Source: an uncultured Lachnospiraceae bacterium
GTDB taxonomy: Bacteria > Bacillota > Clostridia > Lachnospirales > Lachnospiraceae
Reading direction: 5' to 3'
DNA: 47,645 bases
NCBI GenBank assembly: GCA_902777355.1
Contig: CACYTU010000011.1
Span: 1 to 47,645 of the forward strand
Of the stretch, positions 36,490 through 44,640 are shown piece by piece (positions within the stretch are counted from its first letter, which is position 1; each line of letters opens with the position of its first letter). The notes under the pieces are model-generated. The model did not search any database and was not told where the DNA came from. It was given only the letters and a program-made list of their open reading frames with translations. Made by a program: the position numbers and the translations under genes.

Positions 36490-37866
36490 TCAGGGGTTAC
36501 AGTTCTGGCAGGGTTTGTATCCCTTATCAATAAGTTCATTCCTCTGCCCGGTAAAATTCTGCTTGTTCTTTTCCTTCATTTTTTTCACTGAGTCACAGTA
36601 AGGATGATGAAAGATCCTGCTTCTCACATTGACCACATATTCCTGCTGCTCCTGTGAGTTCCCGCTGCTTACTGCCGGGCCCCTGCTCCCGCTATCGGAA
36701 TTGTTTTCGGAACTCCCTGTGCTGCCGCCGGGAGTCTCCCCGTTTTCGCCCGCCGGATTCCTGCTCCCGCTATCGGAATTGTTTTCGGAACTCCCTGTGC
36801 TGCCGCCGGGAGTCTCCCCGTTTTCTGCCTCCCCGCCTGTAGGGACAGATCTGGCAGGCGCTTCCCCGCTCTCCTCCATCAATCTGCTCTCCCCGGTCGC
36901 ATAGTCGATCTCGATCCCGGGCTGGACATTATAGCAGAAGGCGCAGAACTGAACCAACGGATCCTCGATCGAGCGCGCCTCCATCAGGACTCCTGACGCC
37001 AGCAGATTATCTCCCTCAAACAAAGGAGACACACGGTAGAGAACATGATTCCCGGTTCCTCTCACATAAGCCAGTACAGAGTCCTCGTAGGGAAGCATGC
37101 CCTCGGTGTTCATGTACCTGGTCCCCGTGATCAGATTCTGCTCATTTATATTCTGACCTGTCAGCGCAAAACCAATCAGATGACAGCGGTTATAGAGAAG
37201 TCCCCCGTCTATATGATCGTACTCGGCCCTGTGCCATCCGGTTGGTTTCACGCTGCTGATATTTCCTCTTTCCTCCCGGGGCAGTGTCTCTGTCCCCACA
37301 AGGGCACACGCCCCGGTACAGCGTCCCAGCTCGTCAAGCGGGCCGTAAATCTGGTAGCCATGAGGCTCGCCGGCCCCTGCTGAAGCCGCCGCCGCCATAC
37401 TGCGGGCATCCTCCATTTCCTTTTCTGTAAAAAAAGGAACGTCATCATTGATGTCTGCCCAGGCATCACGTCCGACTGCCGGGACAGCTGCGGGGTCGAA
37501 ATCCGCGGGAATTCCGAAGCAGAGCATTTCCGGGGAAGGCTTCTCACTGCCGGCAGCAGTCTGCCCGGTTCCGGTTTCCACTGCAGGTCCCGTTTCGCCC
37601 GTCTCTTGCGGCTTTTCCGCTCTTCCCGTTTCTTCAGGTTCTCCATGCAGCCCTGCAGCGGCAGAAGGTGCTTCCGTATTCTTTCCGGCCGCTGCCTCCA
37701 CCGCCGGTCCCGCTTCTACCGCTTCTACCGTTTCCTCCACTATTCCCGTTTCTTCAGCCGGCCGGGTCTGCGGGGCTGCAGCAGGTGAGCATGCCGCAGA
37801 AAGAAAAACTGCAAGGATCAGTGCGGCCAAACCGCTGATCCCCCTTATGGTCATCCTTTTTTTCAT
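36490..37866 (-). CDS. Secreted lipoprotein DNA/RNA non-specific endonuclease with C-terminal Cys module
   Basis: 458 aa, ATG 37866 with SD GGAGG 8 nt upstream. Lipobox LSAAC after a hydrophobic core. Ala/Glu/Thr-rich linker (about 35-115), then a DNA/RNA non-specific endonuclease domain (EndA/NUC1 type): EYDHIDGGLLYNRCHLIGF holds the catalytic His, followed by NEQNLITGTRYMN. A second linker carries two copies of GETPGGSTGSSENNSDSGS (78-bp DNA repeat). The C-terminal 45 residues (HHPYCDSVKKM ... GYKPCQNCNP) look like an Ada-type metal-binding Cys motif found on such nucleases. Likely degrades extracellular nucleic acid. Confidence 0.88.
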   Translation of the reverse strand: MKKRMTIRGISGLAALILAVFLSAACSPAAAPQTRPAEETGIVEETVEAVEAGPAVEAAAGKNTEAPSAAAGLHGEPEETGRAEKPQETGETGPAVETGTGQTAAGSEKPSPEMLCFGIPADFDPAAVPAVGRDAWADINDDVPFFTEKEMEDARSMAAAASAGAGEPHGYQIYGPLDELGRCTGACALVGTETLPREERGNISSVKPTGWHRAEYDHIDGGLLYNRCHLIGFALTGQNINEQNLITGTRYMNTEGMLPYEDSVLAYVRGTGNHVLYRVSPLFEGDNLLASGVLMEARSIEDPLVQFCAFCYNVQPGIEIDYATGESRLMEESGEAPARSVPTGGEAENGETPGGSTGSSENNSDSGSRNPAGENGETPGGSTGSSENNSDSGSRGPAVSSGNSQEQQEYVVNVRSRIFHHPYCDSVKKMKEKNKQNFTGQRNELIDKGYKPCQNCNP

Positions 37867-38668
37867 CCGTTCCGCCTCCAGGATCTGCCGTCTTTTTTAT
37901 ATGTTTTCCCTATTGTGAACCCTGTTTTTTTTCGCCGAAGGACGCGCAAAAACACCTGTCCCGGGCTTCAGGAATTTCAATCCTGCAGCCCTCTTGTTCC
38001 CTGATAATCTGCCGGCTTTTCTCTATTATACCATCAGTCGGACGGGTCTGTGGGAACTGTTACAATGACATTTCACCAACATTTCACGGACACTTCACGA
38101 AATTCTGTAAACTGATTATATGATCTGTTACGTTCCAGATCAGGCATGGAATTTCATACTTGTGGCCATGACCTTATCTTCACAAACATATATGAATAAA
38201 CTACGCATTGCTCCGCGCTCTGGCGCTCCCGCAATGCTCCACACATTCGTACCCCGCCCCGCTTCGGCCATACTCCTCTGTCCCCGGCCGGGTATAAATT
38301 GTCAAAATGGCTGAAAGTCCACCCTGAAATCCACACGCGAATATACAATAGTTTCATTGCCAATTTGAATCAGTTCCGTTATAATAAGATTTTGGATACG
38401 CCCCTTTTTCACTGGACATATATATTTTCACTGTCCAACTCATCTGTTGACGACATTTTCTTTCCCGTGTTCTCATGACCCGGGAAATTGTCCAGGAAGT
38501 TTTCAAGGTTTATCCTTCCGGGCGGTCCGTGAAAAAGCATCTGTTGTGCATTTCATTCGTGCATTTGTATTCATTTGTACCCCACATTTGTACTCATTTG
38601 TACACCAGAGATCACATCAACCCTTTCCATTTACCATTTTCATTTATAGAAAAAGAGGACTATTCAAC
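37867..38668. other. Divergent intergenic region with promoters
   Basis: No supported gene in 800 bp. Minus strand: extended -10 TGGTATAAT (38033-38025) for the nuclease. Plus strand: TTGCCA (38357-38362), 17-bp spacer, TATAAT (38380-38385) for the YerB-like gene, leaving a leader of about 280 nt. Within that leader, CATTTGTA motifs repeat at about 38555-38605. Confidence 0.6.
38357..38385 (+). promoter_or_regulatory. Promoter of the YerB-like gene
   Basis: TTGCCA and TATAAT with a 17-bp spacer, the best promoter match in the 800-bp upstream region. Confidence 0.65.
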
Positions 38669-39877
38669 ATGAAGAAACGATTATCTATGCTCATTCCTGT
38701 TGCGGCGGCCTTCTGTCTTGCCATAGCCGGAACAGGCAGCAGCGCACTCGCAGCCAGTGCTCCCGCAGCAGTCAGGGCTGAACAGGAAGCAGCAGTTTCT
38801 GCTGCCGAAGGCGGTTCCACCAAGACAACTCCCAAAAAGACGAAAAAGACCGAATCCAAAAAGAAAAAAGAGGATACTGTCACCAGAAGCGTTCTGACCA
38901 ATAAGGAAATCGATCCTGAGCTTGCCAAGCAGCGTCCGATCGCTGTCATGTATCCCATCAACCCTGAGGCACAGCCTCAGTACGGCCTGAGCAACGTCGA
39001 CATTTTTTACGAGATGATCGAGGAAGGCAACATGAGCCGCCAGATGGGTATCATCCAGGACTGGCAGAATATCGGCCAGATCGGCAACATCCGCAGCACA
39101 CGCTCCTACTTCGTTCTTGAAGCAATGCGCTATGACCCCATCATGATCCACTTCGGCGGCCCCATTGACTGGCTTAAACCCGTGACCGACCGCGAAGATC
39201 TGGACAACCTCAATGGTGTCGGCGGCATCCTCGGCGGCGATTACGGCGCCTTCTACCGCGTCGACAACGGCAAGGCAATGGAGCACACTGCCTACACCAG
39301 TTCCGATTACATCAAAAATGCATGCGCGGCTGCAGGTTATACACTTTCCATCCGTCCGCAGTATTATGACAGCCGTCAGTTCTATTTCAACGATGAGAAT
39401 GACCGCAATACTCTGAAGCAGTATGAGGATTCCATTCCTGCAACCAACATCGACATGAGCGGCGCATTCCCTGTGACCCAGTCCTCTCTCGTCTACAATG
39501 AGGAGGATCACAAGTATTATAAATACCTCTATGGCGAGCCTCAGGTTGATGCTGTGACCGGCGAGCAGATGGCCTTTGACAATGTCATCATTCAGGAAGC
39601 CAGGTTCAGAACTGTCGGTAACCATGGATATGTCGATCTGGACACCGTCTCACGCGGCCGTAATGCCTATGTCCTGACTGAGGGACGCTGCGTGCCCGCA
39701 CACTGGTGGCGCAAAGATGTGCATAAGCACACCACTTATTATTACAAGGATGATACTCGCATCCACCTCAACACCGGCAAGACCATGATCTTCATCATCC
39801 GCGACCATATGGACACCTTCGCACTCGACGGTGTTACCTACAGCACCCAGGGCGATCCGCTCACTCCCGTGCAGTGA
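38669..39877 (+). CDS. Secreted DUF3048 (YerB-like) protein
   Basis: 402 aa from ATG 38669 (AGAGGA 9 nt upstream; the ORF is open further without an SD). Sec signal ending ALAASA; no lipobox, unlike Bacillus YerB. Lys/Thr-rich linker (residues about 50-75), then the DUF3048 core: RPIAVMYPINPEAQPQYGLSNVDIFYEM, IGNIRSTRSYFVLEA, and the C-terminal DUF3048_C part with GRCVPAHWWRKD. The family is extracytosolic and linked to cell-wall maintenance; no catalytic role is established. Ends at a terminator (39995-40050). Confidence 0.9.
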   Translation: MKKRLSMLIPVAAAFCLAIAGTGSSALAASAPAAVRAEQEAAVSAAEGGSTKTTPKKTKKTESKKKKEDTVTRSVLTNKEIDPELAKQRPIAVMYPINPEAQPQYGLSNVDIFYEMIEEGNMSRQMGIIQDWQNIGQIGNIRSTRSYFVLEAMRYDPIMIHFGGPIDWLKPVTDREDLDNLNGVGGILGGDYGAFYRVDNGKAMEHTAYTSSDYIKNACAAAGYTLSIRPQYYDSRQFYFNDENDRNTLKQYEDSIPATNIDMSGAFPVTQSSLVYNEEDHKYYKYLYGEPQVDAVTGEQMAFDNVIIQEARFRTVGNHGYVDLDTVSRGRNAYVLTEGRCVPAHWWRKDVHKHTTYYYKDDTRIHLNTGKTMIFIIRDHMDTFALDGVTYSTQGDPLTPVQ

Positions 39878-39994
39878 TGCCATGATCATTTCATGATCCT
39901 ATGACCTTTGATCCGGTAAATCCGGACAGGCCATGTCAGGCTGGTTAAAGACTTTAAAGATTTTAAATTTAAAGATTTTAAAGAGTAAAGAACA

Positions 39995-40050
39995 AAAAAA
40001 TCCCCATGGGTTTGTGAAAATGAATACTTTCACGGCCCATGGGGATTTTT
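39995..40050 (+). terminator. Rho-independent terminator, bidirectional
   Basis: Stem AAAAAATCCCCATGGG / CCCATGGGGATTTTT, with an inner hairpin GTGAAA/TTTCAC. Separates the YerB-like gene from convergent nudC. The palindromic AAAGATTTTAAA repeats at about 39945-39985 lie just upstream. Confidence 0.92.
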
Positions 40051-40127
40051 GCAGCTTCAATCCGCTACCTGCAGGGAAAAGGAAACCTGCTTCATTCGAA
40101 TGGCCTGCTGTCTTTCCTCAGGGAAGA

Positions 40128-41102
40128 TCAGCATTCCAGTCCCATTTTGAAGCGTGTCATCATTTCATTGGTCAGACTGTGATTGGTGGGCTGAAGCACG
40201 ATTTCATCGCGCGTGCACCACGAAGCCACCTTGAGTTCTGTGCGGTCCATATGGATAGTCGGGTCTCCGTCCACATCGCAGTAAAATCCTGCCAGAAGAT
40301 CATCCACGATCCCCCAAGGCTGAGATTTATAATAGCGGATGTTTTTGACCCTGATGCCAGCCTCCTCCATGACTTCCCTCTGCACAGTCTCCTCGAAGGT
40401 CTCGCCGATCTCGGTAAAGCCGGCAATCAACGCATAGAAGGGAACATCCCTGCCCGCGTATTTGGTGAGCAGGATTTTGTCGCCGTTGATGACGCCGACA
40501 ATGACCGCCGGGATGATGCGGGGATAAATCGTCCTGCCGCATTTGGGGCAGCACACAGCGCGCTCTGTCTCGGAATGGACCGTAGGGGTTCCGCAGGTTC
40601 CGCAATAGCGGTTGTCCCGGTACCAGTTGGCCAGCTGATAGGCTGTGATCGCCGCGAACAGACGGTGCTGGGGACCATAAGCCTCAGAACGCATAGTCCG
40701 GATATTTTTAAATTCAAATCCATCCGGGATCTGCTCGTCTGTCATCTCTTCGCAAAGAAGGAAAAAAGCTCCGCCGTCCATGGAAAAGAGGAATATATAT
40801 TCCCGGTCCGGTCCGAGCTGCTTCACTGTGGGCAGCTTGAGATAGCGGCCTCTTGCCCGGTAAAAGTCCTTTTCCTCCGAACCGACCGCACCGGCTTCCG
40901 GCATACTGATCTTGCCGTGCTCCCCGGACTGGTCAATTTCCTCTTCCAGCGCGTCATCTTTACCTTTCGCAATCAGAAGATCTGCCTTCCTGAAGCAGAA
41001 CACCGGACTGTCCGGTGTCGGATCTGTCTTGTCTGTATACTGGTTTCGCAGCCTGTGAGGTCTTTTCAACCAGTGTTTTCCAGATTTCCCGGGCAGGATC
41101 AC
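40128..41102 (-). CDS. nudC: NADH pyrophosphatase / RNA deNADding enzyme NudC
   Basis: About 324 aa if it starts at GTG 41102; a TTG at 41069 is an alternative. The ORF is open further upstream only because the 33-bp array keeps frame. Zinc ribbon CGTCG ... CCPKCG, Nudix box G-x5-E-x7-REVMEEAGI (GFTEIGETFEETVQREVMEE), and the NudC-specific SQPW motif (here followed by GIVDDLLAGF rather than the common PFPxS). Cleaves NAD(H) to NMN(H) + AMP and removes NAD caps from RNA in the best-studied homologues. Lies directly after the P-type ATPase gene. Confidence 0.9.
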   Translation of the reverse strand: MILPGKSGKHWLKRPHRLRNQYTDKTDPTPDSPVFCFRKADLLIAKGKDDALEEEIDQSGEHGKISMPEAGAVGSEEKDFYRARGRYLKLPTVKQLGPDREYIFLFSMDGGAFFLLCEEMTDEQIPDGFEFKNIRTMRSEAYGPQHRLFAAITAYQLANWYRDNRYCGTCGTPTVHSETERAVCCPKCGRTIYPRIIPAVIVGVINGDKILLTKYAGRDVPFYALIAGFTEIGETFEETVQREVMEEAGIRVKNIRYYKSQPWGIVDDLLAGFYCDVDGDPTIHMDRTELKVASWCTRDEIVLQPTNHSLTNEMMTRFKMGLEC

Positions 41103-41110
41103 TCCGCGGC

Positions 41111-41199
41111 AGGTCACCCTATAATCAGCGTCCCTCCGCGGACAGGTCACCCTATAATCAGCGTCCCTCCGCGGGCAGGTCACCCTATAATCAGGGCCC
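41111..41199 (-). repeat. Stop-spanning tandem repeat, 33 bp x 2.7
   Basis: AGGTCACCCTATAATCAG landmarks at 41111, 41144 and 41177, exactly 33 bp apart. The copy at 41177 contains the last codons (LIIG) and TGA stop (41180-41182) of the P-type ATPase gene. Each unit also contains GGAGGG on the minus strand, an SD-like sequence facing nudC. Confidence 0.92.
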
Positions 41200-43297
41200 G
41201 GATGGCATTCAGCACACACAGTACCATGACTCCTACATCCGCGAAAATCGCCAGCCACATATTGGCGATACCCAGAGCACCCAGGATGAGGCAGACGGCC
41301 TTGACTCCCAGGGCGAACCATATATTTTCATTGACAATGCGGATGCACTTTCGCGCGATCCGGATAGCCCTGGCGATCTTGGCCGGGTCATCATCCATCA
41401 GGACAACATCCGCCGCCTCGATCGCGGCATCGGATCCCAGTGCGCCCATGGCGATCCCGATATCCGCCCGGGACAGTACAGGCGCGTCATTAATGCCGTC
41501 TCCGACAAAAGCCAGGGTTCCTTTCCCGTCGTCTTCCTTCCTTTTCAGAAGGGTCTCCACCTGCCTGACCTTATCTTCCGGCAGCAGCTGGGCATGATAC
41601 TCATCGATTCCCAGTTCGGACGCGACGTTGGAGGCAATCCCCTCCGCATCGCCGGTGAGCATAACGGTCCGCTCGACACCTGCTCTTTTCAGTTCACGCA
41701 CTGCCTGTGCAGCGCCCGGTTTGATTTCGTCTGAAATCACTATGTGTCCCAGATATTCCTGTCCCAGAGCGACATGCACAACCGTGCCGGTCTCAGTGGA
41801 AGAGTGGTCGTCTTCCGGCGCGATCTCGATTCCCAGCGTCCGCATGAGCTTAAGATTTCCCGCGGCGACCCGTTTGCCGTCAACCTCTGTGATGACACCC
41901 TCACCGCTGATTTCCTCCGAGCTGCCCAGGCGGGGAGCCAGTGTGGCGTCACCGGCGCTCGGGGATCCGGATGCGGACCGTCCCTCTATTGCTGCCGGTG
42001 AATCTTCACTATTCTGTATCTCTGCCTCCGCGGCGCTGCTGCCATGCATAGTCCCCCTGTCAGCCCCGGCATTCCTGAGATAGGCGTCCCTGAGACTTCT
42101 GCTGATGGGATGATTGGAAAAATGCTCAGCCAGTGCCGCATATTCCAGCAGTCTGTCTGCCGCTTCTTTTTCACTTCCCCGGTCTTCATCTCCGCCTGCT
42201 CTTCTGCTCTGAGCTCCGGGTCCTTGTGCACCGGGCTGCTCCGCGGATCCCCGGGAAGCCCCGGCGGGGCAGATCTTCGTCACGACAAAATTTCCCTTTG
42301 TGAGCGTTCCTGTCTTATCAAAAACCACAGTCCGCACATTGGCCAGAGTCTCCATGAAGTTGGAGCCTTTGATCAAAATACCCTTGCTGCCGGCCCCGCC
42401 GATACCTCCGAAAAAAGTCAGAGGAATGCTGACAACGATCGCGCAGGGGCAGCTGATGACCAGGAATGTCAGGGCCCGGTAGATCCAGTCTGACCACAGT
42501 TCCCATCCGCCCGGCTTATGGAGAAAGAGCATGCTTACGACAGGTCCCAGAATCGCCAGAGCCAGGGCGCCGTAGCACACCGCCGGTGTATACCACCTGG
42601 CAAATTTAGTGATAAACTGCTCCGAACGTGCCTTGTTGGAACCCGCATTTTCGACCAGGTCCAGGATCCGGGAAGCAGTGGACTCCTCGAATTCCTTTGT
42701 AGTCCTCACCCGCAGGACTCCGGACAGGTTGATCGAACCGCTCAGAATCTCCCCGCCCTCGGCTACATCACGGGGAAGAGATTCCCCGGTGAGCGCCGAA
42801 GTGTCCAGAGACGATTTTCCCTCGATAACCACGCCGTCAATAGGCACGCGTTCTCCCGGCTGAATCAAAATGACCGCCCCGGGCTCCACATCATCCGGGT
42901 CTGCCTTTTCTATGCCGTCCTCTGTCTCCAGGTTGGCATAGTCCGGCCGTATATCCATCAGGTCACTGATATTGCGGCGGCTTTTCCCGACCGCCCAGCT
43001 TTGGAAGAGCTCGCCGATCTGATAAAACAGCATGACGGCGACGCCCTCTGTATACTCGCCCAGGGCCATGGCTCCGATTGTCGCCACTGCCATCAGAAAG
43101 TTTTCATCAAATACCTGATGGTTTTTGATCCCCTTGATTGCCTTTCGCAGGATATCATGTCCAACCGTAAAATAGGGAATCAGAAAAAGCACAAATCGCA
43201 GGATCGGATACTTTTTCAACGGCAGTACGGACAGCACAACCATCAGAACCGCAGCAGCGATGATTCTCTTTAATGTGTTTTTTTGCTTCGCATTCAT
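41180..43297 (-). CDS. P1B-type heavy-metal-transporting ATPase (Zn/Cd type)
   Basis: 705 aa from ATG 43297 (GGAGG 9 nt upstream; a GTG one codon earlier is possible). Motifs: C283-P-C285 in the membrane, phosphorylation site D327-KTGTLTKG, HP motif in HFSNHPISRSL, GDGINDAPVLSRADIGIAMG. CPC with the cadC-like repressor upstream suggests Zn/Cd/Pb export rather than copper. It has no N-terminal HMA domain; a separate HMA protein (43477) supplies one. Two low-complexity inserts flank the HP motif in the nucleotide-binding domain (SRGSAEQPGAQGPGAQ and GSSAAEAEIQNSEDSPA regions), which is unusual for this family. Confidence 0.92.
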   Translation of the reverse strand: MNAKQKNTLKRIIAAAVLMVVLSVLPLKKYPILRFVLFLIPYFTVGHDILRKAIKGIKNHQVFDENFLMAVATIGAMALGEYTEGVAVMLFYQIGELFQSWAVGKSRRNISDLMDIRPDYANLETEDGIEKADPDDVEPGAVILIQPGERVPIDGVVIEGKSSLDTSALTGESLPRDVAEGGEILSGSINLSGVLRVRTTKEFEESTASRILDLVENAGSNKARSEQFITKFARWYTPAVCYGALALAILGPVVSMLFLHKPGGWELWSDWIYRALTFLVISCPCAIVVSIPLTFFGGIGGAGSKGILIKGSNFMETLANVRTVVFDKTGTLTKGNFVVTKICPAGASRGSAEQPGAQGPGAQSRRAGGDEDRGSEKEAADRLLEYAALAEHFSNHPISRSLRDAYLRNAGADRGTMHGSSAAEAEIQNSEDSPAAIEGRSASGSPSAGDATLAPRLGSSEEISGEGVITEVDGKRVAAGNLKLMRTLGIEIAPEDDHSSTETGTVVHVALGQEYLGHIVISDEIKPGAAQAVRELKRAGVERTVMLTGDAEGIASNVASELGIDEYHAQLLPEDKVRQVETLLKRKEDDGKGTLAFVGDGINDAPVLSRADIGIAMGALGSDAAIEAADVVLMDDDPAKIARAIRIARKCIRIVNENIWFALGVKAVCLILGALGIANMWLAIFADVGVMVLCVLNAIRALIIG

Positions 43298-43310
43298 CAC
43301 TTAAAGCCTC

Positions 43311-43443
43311 CGGAAGCATTTTACAGCTTCTTTTTCCAGAAAAAGCAGTACCGGAAACATTTACAGCTTCCATTCTCTGAAAAAACAGGGCCGGAAACAC
43401 TTTACAGCTTCCATCCCCTGAAAAAACAGGGCCGGAAGCTGTA
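43311..43443 (-). repeat. Intergenic tandem repeat of hairpins, 40/41 bp x 3.2
   Basis: Units 43311-43351 (41), 43352-43391 (40) and 43392-43432 (41), plus a partial. On the minus strand the unit nearest the chaperone gene folds as ACAGCTTCC/GGAAGCTGT with inner CCCTG-T6-CAGGG; the other units fold less well. It separates the HMA chaperone gene from the ATPase gene. Confidence 0.88.
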
Positions 43444-43476
43444 ATACATTCCTGACAGTGCTGCTTTTATAATTCA

Positions 43477-43695
43477 TTACAGAAAAATCTTGCAGTCATC
43501 CTCAACGATCTTGCAGTTTTCAATTACCTTCTGCATGACTGCGTCGACATCCGCTCCGTCTTCAAACTCGACTTTCATCTTCAGTGCCATAAAGTTGACG
43601 ACAGCGTCTTTGACGCCGGCTGTCGATTTGGCAGCCTCTTCCATCTTGTTGGCACAATTGGCGCAGTCCACATCGATCTTGTAAGTTTTTTTCAT
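43477..43695 (-). CDS. HMA-domain metallochaperone
   Basis: 72 aa from ATG 43695 (SD GGAGGA 4-5 nt upstream; an upstream ATG at 43707 overlaps the SD). Heavy-metal-associated ferredoxin-like fold with metal site C-A-N-C in KIDVDCANCANKMEEAAK, later KVEFEDGADVDAVMQKV. It replaces the missing N-terminal HMA domain of the ATPase encoded next, to which it presumably hands metal. Ends with an extra Cys pair region (ENCKIVEDDCKIF). Confidence 0.92.
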   Translation of the reverse strand: MKKTYKIDVDCANCANKMEEAAKSTAGVKDAVVNFMALKMKVEFEDGADVDAVMQKVIENCKIVEDDCKIFL

Positions 43696-43818
43696 GATCT
43701 CCTCCATTCATTCCCGGAGCGTCTCTTTCTCTTCGGTACTGTCTGCGGCGCCCCTCCGCAGACATCCGTTTTCAGGACCCGGCTCCAGGTCCTGCCCTTT
43801 GTGAACATGGGATGGCAC

Positions 43819-44196
43819 TCACTCCATTATGTGTTCCATTCCCTTCTGGATGATCGTCCGCACGTGGTCATCCGCCAGAAAATAGATGATCTGTTTTCCC
43901 TCGCGTCTTCCGCTGACAAGCCTGGCCTGTTTGAGAAGCCGCAGCTGATGAGAAATCGCAGACTGGGTCATTCCCAGAGAAGCCGCCAGATCACACACAC
44001 AGACATCCGCCTCGAACAGGGCGAAAAGGATGCGGATCCTTGTCGTATCGCCAAATGCCTTGAAAAGCTCCGCCAGATCATAGAGTCTGTCTTCAGGGGG
44101 CATCTGATCGCTCACGATTTTGACTTTGTCCGCGTGCACTTCCTCCACTTCACAACATTCGACTCCGTGCATCATTCTTTTAGAATCATTTCCCAT
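43819..44196 (-). CDS. cadC: CadC/SmtB-type ArsR metal-sensing repressor
   Basis: 125 aa from ATG 44196 (GAGGAA SD; an earlier ATG overlaps it). N-terminal HGVECCEVEEVHADKV and helix-3 DVCVCDLA supply the Cys ligands of a CadC-type alpha3N site; the C-terminal DDHVRTIIQKGMEH could form an alpha5 zinc site. Winged helix: ELFKAFGDTTRIRIL, MTQSAISHQLRLLKQARLV, GRREGKQIIYFL. It represses the metal efflux operon (itself, chaperone, ATPase) until Cd/Pb/Zn binds. A perfect operator is at 44223-44250. Confidence 0.93.
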   Translation of the reverse strand: MGNDSKRMMHGVECCEVEEVHADKVKIVSDQMPPEDRLYDLAELFKAFGDTTRIRILFALFEADVCVCDLAASLGMTQSAISHQLRLLKQARLVSGRREGKQIIYFLADDHVRTIIQKGMEHIME

Positions 44197-44222
44197 AATA
44201 TTCCTCATTGACTTCGTTTTTC

Positions 44223-44285
44223 AAACATATGAGCATTTATTCATATGTTTGTTTATATGATACGTCTGTCCTTTTTTGTTGTCAA
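44223..44285 (-). promoter_or_regulatory. cadC promoter and ArsR/SmtB-type operator
   Basis: Minus strand: TTGACA (44285-44280), 17-bp spacer, TATCAT (44262-44257). Just downstream a perfect inverted repeat, 10-bp arms AAACATATGA/TCATATGTTT with an 8-bp spacer (44223-44250), contains the family consensus ATATGA-x-CA-xx-T-x-TTCATAT. Repressor bound there would cover the start site. Confidence 0.92.
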
Positions 44286-44406
44286 CATATTTCTGTAGAA
44301 ATAAGGAAAATATTTCTGCAGAAATGCGGAAATTAACACAGGTCATTCAGGTTTTCCATCATATATCTACAGAAAGCCGGAAACCACATTGCACAGGCCG
44401 TGTCAT

Positions 44407-44461
44407 AAAAAAAGGGATCCACCTTCATCCGCGATTCATTTCACGGATCGTTGTGGATCCC
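44407..44461 (-). terminator. Rho-independent terminator
   Basis: Minus strand stem GGGATCCAC/GTGGATCCC (44461-44453 with 44422-44414) with inner GATCCG/CGGAT pairing, followed by T7. It terminates the PAP2 phosphatase transcript after the repeat array at 44485-44640. Confidence 0.9.
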
Positions 44462-44484
44462 ATGATATTCATTTCCGGTATCAG

Positions 44485-44640
44485 CTGCTGCTTTTTCTGT
44501 CCGTCTTCTTACGAAATCTCCTGCTGCTTTTTCTGTCCGTCTCCTTACCAAATTCCTGCTGTTTTTTCTATCATTCTCCTTACCAAATCTCCTGCTGCTT
44601 TTCTGTCCGTCTTCTTATGAAATCTCCTGCTGCTTTTCGG
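44485..44640 (-). repeat. Stop-spanning tandem repeat, 35/36 bp x 4.4
   Basis: Units 44485-44520 (36), 44521-44555 (35), 44556-44591 (36), 44592-44626 (35) and a partial 44627-44640. Unit 4 contains the TAA stop (44615-44617) of the PAP2 gene, and the flanking codons EKQQEIS come from units 4-5. TAA is kept in all four full units. The array is transcribed, since the terminator is beyond it. Confidence 0.92.
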
